DNA of 64,000 nucleotides from NCBI RefSeq assembly GCF_020215645.1, contig NZ_CP084058.1, positions 11,028,501 to 11,092,500 on the forward strand, read 5' to 3'. The notes below the pieces were generated by a model, which saw only the letters and a program-made list of their open reading frames with translations, made no database searches and had not been told where the DNA came from. Below are positions 62,018-64,000 of this stretch, in pieces. Numbering within the stretch: the first letter of the stretch is position 1; the number at the start of each line of letters is the position of its first letter. A program made the translations under genes and the position numbers. Source of the stretch: Nonomuraea gerenzanensis. Its GTDB lineage: Bacteria; Actinomycetota; Actinomycetes; Streptosporangiales; Streptosporangiaceae.

Positions 62018-62803
62018 TCAGCCGTCCTTCAGCTCGGCCAGCAGGTCCTGCGAGTACGCGATGCGCCCCGTCAGCTCCGCGGCCGGGCGGTGGCACAGGG
62101 CCAGGGCGGCGTCGGCCATGACGGAGGGCGGCTCGGCGTCGGGGTCGTCGTCGGTGGTCAGGCGGTGGAAGAGGGTGCCGGGGGTGGGCACGACCTGGTT
62201 CGGGGACAGCGCGTTCACCGCGATGTCGTCGGCGTAGAGCTCGGCGGCCAGGCCGGTGGTGAACCGTTCGAGCGCGGCCTTGCACATGCCGTACACCGTG
62301 CCGCCGAAGCCGGCGTACGCGCCGGGCGGGAACGTCGGGTGGCGGGCGGCGATGGAGGAGATGTTGAGTATCCAGCCCGCGCCGCGCTCCCGCATCCCCG
62401 GGATGACCAGCCGGGCGAGGTGGAAGGGCGCGTTGACCTGCACCTCGAACATGAGCTGGTAGCGGCGGTCGCTGAAGTCCCGCACCTGCGCGAAGTAGGT
62501 GACGGCGGCGTTGTTGACGAGGATGTCCACGGCGCCGTACCGCTGCTCGGCGGCCTCGACGAGCGCCCGCCTGTCCTGCTCCCGCGACAGGTCGGTGGCC
62601 TGGGCGAAGGCGGTGCCGCCCGCCGCCTCGATCTGCGCGACGGTGTCGCCCAGCGTGCCTTCGAGCCTGCTCTGCGCCGCCTCGACGGTACGGGCGGCGA
62701 CGACGACCTGCGCGCCCTCGGCCGCCAGCCGTACGGCGATGGCGGCGCCGATGCCCCTGCTCGCTCCGGTGACGACCGCGACTTTGCCCTCGAGTACGCC
62801 CAT
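62018..62803 (-). CDS. SDR family oxidoreductase
   Basis: A 261-residue classical SDR: 'VTGASRGIGAAIAVRLAAEG', 'VDILVNNAAV', catalytic Ser in 'ILNISSIAA', Tyr and Lys in 'VYGMCKAALERF'. The cofactor loop (AART) fits NADP. It begins 93 bp downstream of the 8-codon ORF, with a TAGTAT -10-like box between, so it may have its own promoter. Confidence 0.88.
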   Translation of the reverse strand: MGVLEGKVAVVTGASRGIGAAIAVRLAAEGAQVVVAARTVEAAQSRLEGTLGDTVAQIEAAGGTAFAQATDLSREQDRRALVEAAEQRYGAVDILVNNAAVTYFAQVRDFSDRRYQLMFEVQVNAPFHLARLVIPGMRERGAGWILNISSIAARHPTFPPGAYAGFGGTVYGMCKAALERFTTGLAAELYADDIAVNALSPNQVVPTPGTLFHRLTTDDDPDAEPPSVMADAALALCHRPAAELTGRIAYSQDLLAELKDG

Positions 62804-62895
62804 GGCTGCCCTCTCACCGTCTCGGGATCGCTCCTTGGGGCGATACTAGAACGATATTCGGTGGATTCCTTGTGATCGTGGCGGACCGGCGGCCG

Positions 62896-62922
62896 TCATT
62901 TCTCCGTCCACCGCTCGTACAT
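62896..62922 (-). CDS. 8-codon ORF with a strong ribosome binding site
   Basis: ATG 62922 to TGA 62896 encodes MYERWTEK. GGAGGG lies at 62935-62930, spaced about 7-8 bases, as good as any site in the window. It starts 40 bases after the RRE-ThiF stop on the same strand. Tiny precursors next to ThiF-like enzymes exist (MccA for microcin C), but here the order is reversed and the last residue is Lys, not Asn. Product and role unproven. Confidence 0.4.
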   Translation of the reverse strand: MYERWTEK

Positions 62923-62962
62923 GCCGACTCCCTCCGACTTCACCGGGTGCGACCCGTGTGGT

Positions 62963-64000
62963 TCAGCCGCCGCACGTCGGGCAGCCGGGCCGCCGGGGGA
63001 CGGGCCGGGAGCGGATCTCCAGCGGCCAGAAGTCCACCTCGCTCCACCGGTCGCCGAGGGCCGGCGGGAGCCCCGCCAGGATGCGGATCGCCTCCCAGGC
63101 CAGGATGTTGCCGACGAGGCCGGACAGCGCGCCCATCGCGCCCGCCTTGTCCCGCTTGCCGACAAGGGTCTCCATGCCGTCCCGCCCGTGGTCGGCGAAC
63201 GTCTCGGCGCGTACGCAGGACCAGCAGGCGGTCAGGCCGGGGATGATCGACGTGCCCAGCACCCCGATGTGGTAGGCGTAGCCGGTGCCCATGATGTGGG
63301 GGATGTCCGGCCAGCAGGCCTCGCTCACCCAGCCCGCCACGTCGTTGGGGGTGGGCTGGTCGGCCGCGTTGACGACGAGGTCGGCGCCCTTGACGACGCC
63401 GGCCAGGTCCTCGGCGCAGCCGATGCGCCGCTCCACGGCCTCCACCTCGATGAACGGGTTGAGCTCGCGCAGCCGGACGGCCGCCGCGTCCACCTTGGGG
63501 GTGCCCAGGTCGTCCATCCTGAACAGGACCTGCCGGGTGAGGTTGGAGACCTCCACCCGGTCGAAGTCGCAGACGCGGAGGCGGCCGACGCCCGCGGCGG
63601 CCAGGGCGAGCGCCACCCAGCCGCCCAGCCCGCCGATGCCGCAGATCACGGCGGTCGATCCGGCGAGGCGGCGCTGGAGCGCGGCGCCGCTCGTCTCGCG
63701 CGCCCAGCCCTCGTCGCAGAAGTCCTGGAACAGCCGGAGTTGACGATCGTAGAATTCGGCGCGCGCGACACCTAAAAGTCGAAATTCCGGCTCCGGTGCG
63801 GCGACCCGGCTCAACAGCCGCTCATGCTCCAGGATTTGCACGACTTCGGCCACCCTGGCACCCGCGCCGGCCGCGCCGCCACAAGTGAGCGCGCCGATCT
63901 CCTCGATCGTGCGGGTGCCGTCGAGAAGGACCACCACGGCTTTCACGAATTCGTCGCAGGTGAATCTCTTCACGGTCCGGTCGGCCAGGCACAGGAACAG
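62963..64000 (-). CDS. ThiF-like E1 enzyme with N-terminal RRE-type domain, cut by the window edge
   Basis: The frame is open to position 64000, so the N-terminus is missing; 345 residues are visible. The first ~75 form a winged-helix, PqqD-like RRE segment ('VVVLLDGTRTIEEIGAL', 'VVQILEHERLLSR'), the kind that binds RiPP leader peptides. Then an E1/ThiF adenylation domain: 'ICGIGGLGGWVALALAAAGVG', 'CDFDRVEVSNLTRQVLF', 'VVNAADQPT', and four zinc Cys ('TACWSC', 'CPTCGG'). It is of the kind found in MccB/PaaA-like and TOMM pathways. Further biosynthetic genes, if any, lie beyond the edge. Confidence 0.8.
   Translation of the reverse strand: MFLCLADRTVKRFTCDEFVKAVVVLLDGTRTIEEIGALTCGGAAGAGARVAEVVQILEHERLLSRVAAPEPEFRLLGVARAEFYDRQLRLFQDFCDEGWARETSGAALQRRLAGSTAVICGIGGLGGWVALALAAAGVGRLRVCDFDRVEVSNLTRQVLFRMDDLGTPKVDAAAVRLRELNPFIEVEAVERRIGCAEDLAGVVKGADLVVNAADQPTPNDVAGWVSEACWPDIPHIMGTGYAYHIGVLGTSIIPGLTACWSCVRAETFADHGRDGMETLVGKRDKAGAMGALSGLVGNILAWEAIRILAGLPPALGDRWSEVDFWPLEIRSRPVPRRPGCPTCGG

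Noticed and set aside
62923..63165. 89-residue frame ending in the 8-codon ORF
   Set aside because: Its first 80 residues are a shadow of the ThiF gene; only the last ATG has a ribosome site.

Overview
The window is very GC-rich, with strong G/C bias at third codon positions, many GTG starts and actinobacterial families throughout (AfsR/SARP regulators, DUF1906, ALF repeats, a CU044_5270-type protein, an RRE-ThiF enzyme). It suggests a soil actinomycete, plausibly Streptosporangiaceae such as Nonomuraea. That placement is inference from gene content. I saw no rRNA, tRNA, CRISPR array, transposase or phage gene.

Layout. 60-4985 (minus): secreted or envelope proteins, namely a lipoprotein, an I36-type inhibitor, a DUF1906 glycoside-hydrolase-like protein, a small membrane protein and a degenerate M15-like protein. 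5338-6653: Rrf2 regulator divergent from an SDR, with a perfect operator palindrome between them. 6705-7538: PPK2. 7558-12614: a meta-cleavage (2-hydroxypentadienoate) cluster with IclR regulator, hydratase, acylating acetaldehyde dehydrogenase, aldolase and hydrolase. It is visibly decaying: the hydrolase and a TetR gene have lost their 5' ends at one junction, and the hydratase carries a duplication plus a compensating indel. 12778-18045: membrane protein, beta-lactamase-fold serine hydrolase, ALF-repeat relic, and a frameshifted pseudoprotease/LamG/FG-GAP protein. 18119-22505: Old Yellow Enzyme divergent from an AfsR-like regulator. 22532-32429: mixed regulators, oxidoreductases and small enzymes. 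32540-38532: an operon of GH15, a Zwf-like dehydrogenase, a sugar-acid dehydratase and a 2-hydroxyacid dehydrogenase. 38684-40168: a beta-lactamase fused to a small N-terminal domain. 40410-42253: an RtcB-PrfH RNA-repair/ribosome-rescue pair. 42273-47342: BCAT-like aminotransferase, cupin, LysR regulator, hemerythrin, lipid kinase and DinB proteins. 47437-53488: a second AfsR-like regulator with an alginate lyase/FG-GAP protein and a frameshifted LamG/FG-GAP protein. 53575-61943: S4 protein, ECF sigma factor with partner, an unusual orphan cytochrome b, and a MoxR/DUF58/VWA/VWA operon with an HtrA-like protease. 62018-64000: an SDR, then an RRE-ThiF (E1-like) enzyme cut by the window edge and followed by an 8-codon ORF with a strong ribosome binding site.

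Most interesting threads. (1) Paired CGGTATG heptamers with an 11-bp period, the SARP operator geometry, lie upstream of the second AfsR-like gene, the alginate lyase, the LamG protein and the distant pseudoprotease/LamG protein, suggesting one regulon for secreted polysaccharide-directed proteins. (2) The cytochrome b keeps both heme bL histidines but has Gln and Glu in place of both heme bH histidines. (3) The RRE-ThiF gene with its 8-codon ORF could be the edge of a minimal RiPP locus. (4) RtcB-PrfH. (5) Several genes show fresh decay: frameshifts, tandem duplications and 5' deletions. Some of the single-base indels could be sequence errors.
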